Shown here in pieces: positions 63,508 through 64,000 of a stretch of DNA of 64,000 nt (the stretch's first letter is position 1; each line of letters opens with the position of its first letter). Below the pieces are notes generated by a model. It was given only the letters and a program-made list of their open reading frames with translations, ran no database searches and was not told the origin of the DNA. Both the position numbers and the translations under genes were made by a program. Source of the stretch: Xylanimonas cellulosilytica DSM 15894 (lineage in GTDB: Bacteria; Actinomycetota; Actinomycetes; Actinomycetales; Cellulomonadaceae); the NCBI RefSeq assembly GCF_000024965.1, contig NC_013530.1, forward strand, positions 1,364,001 to 1,428,000, read 5' to 3'.

Positions 63508-64000
63508 TCAGGAGCAGGGCGTCACGGGCGTGAACTGCGCGGTGTCGGCGAGCATCGCCCGCAAGGTCGAGACCGGCACCAGCAGGGACCGCCCGTCGTC
63601 GGTCTTGGCGTAGACGACGCCGACGACGCGGCCGCTGTCGTCGAGCGCCGCGGACCCCGAGGAGCCGGGCTCGACGCGTGCGTCCGTGACCAGCACCTCG
63701 CCGAGGTTCTCGTTCAGCGGGTCGCTGCGCGTGCCGATCACCGTGCCCTGCGTGATCGTCAGCGCGCCGCCCTCGGGGTACCCGACGACGGTGACGCGCT
63801 CGCCGAGCACCGGGTCCTCCTCGCCGAGCTCGGGCGCCGACGGCAGGGCGTCCTCGGTGCGCACGACGGCGAGGTCGGCCAGGCCCGCGGTGCTCGCCGT
63901 CGCGACCTCGACGTCGCGCCCGTCGTACGTGCTGACCTGCAGCGTCGCCGCGTCGGCGACGACATGGCGGTTGGTGATGAGCGTGTTCGCGTCGATCGCG
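63508..64000 (-). CDS. Trypsin-like serine protease, N-terminus outside the window
   Basis: The C-terminal 163 residues of a chymotrypsin-fold (HtrA-like) protease. The triad is visible: His in LITNRHVVADAA, Asp in GLADLAVVRTED and Ser in VEPGSSGSAALDDSG. The frame is open to the window edge, so any signal peptide or membrane anchor is not seen. No PDZ domain follows; the protein ends FTPVTPCS. Confidence 0.88.
   Translation of the reverse strand, partial: AIDANTLITNRHVVADAATLQVSTYDGRDVEVATASTAGLADLAVVRTEDALPSAPELGEEDPVLGERVTVVGYPEGGALTITQGTVIGTRSDPLNENLGEVLVTDARVEPGSSGSAALDDSGRVVGVVYAKTDDGRSLLVPVSTLRAMLADTAQFTPVTPCS

Overview
The window is very GC-rich, uses GTG starts freely and is almost fully coding (no gene-free stretch exceeds about 290 bases). 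Gene content points to an actinobacterium of the order Micrococcales, perhaps near Cellulomonas, Isoptericola or Promicromonospora (inference): a complete dcw cluster without ftsA but with sepF, yggT and a DivIVA/Wag31 protein, a lexA - LysM suppressor - nrdR neighbourhood, PriA in place of HisA, and a MurE without the diaminopimelate signature. No rRNA, tRNA, CRISPR array, insertion sequence or prophage is visible.

Layout. 1-7740: hflX (5' end missing), a DinG-type helicase, L-lactate dehydrogenase, lexA diverging from a LysM division suppressor, nrdR, and a convergent D-3-phosphoglycerate dehydrogenase. 7900-14467: a HelD-like helicase diverging from a signalling block (receiver-PP2C phosphatase, histidine kinase, stand-alone receiver, PAC2 protein). 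14595-18303: cold-shock protein, an aminopropyltransferase-like gene, and an SOS-type operon of a HEPN protein with dinB, then a DUF3040 membrane protein. 18438-23103 (minus): moxR - DUF58 - transglutaminase operon. 23395-42718: the division and cell-wall cluster mraZ-rsmH-ftsL-ftsI-murE-murF-mraY-murD-ftsW-murG-murC-ftsQ-ftsZ-pgeF-sepF-yggT-divIVA, mostly with overlapping stop/start codons. 42845-49577: DksA-like protein, lspA, rluD-type pseudouridine synthase, GNAT, dnaE1, NUDIX. 49635-53079: a small accessory-looking stretch with a PPOX protein, an uncharacterised metzincin-like protein with a coupled 97-residue partner, and an S4 protein. 53132-62653: histidine genes hisD, hisC, hisB, hisH, priA, interrupted by a P-loop protein, an alpha/beta hydrolase, a RecQ-phosphoribosyltransferase fusion, a Rieske protein and an unidentified small gene. 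62650-64000: SseB protein and a trypsin-like protease cut by the window edge.

Control. LexA-type palindromes lie at lexA, at the LysM gene (two abutting boxes) and, with a perfect match, between the -35 and -10 of the HEPN-dinB operon. MraZ-type repeats flank the mra -10. About a dozen genes have a TAnnnT hexamer 6-8 bases before the start codon, which suggests leaderless transcripts. The most novel-looking locus is the metzincin-like gene with its coupled partner (50165-52818), whose start codon abuts one arm of an 11-bp inverted repeat. A second recurrent oddity is short tandem duplication at the 3' ends of at least six genes, usually including the stop codon.
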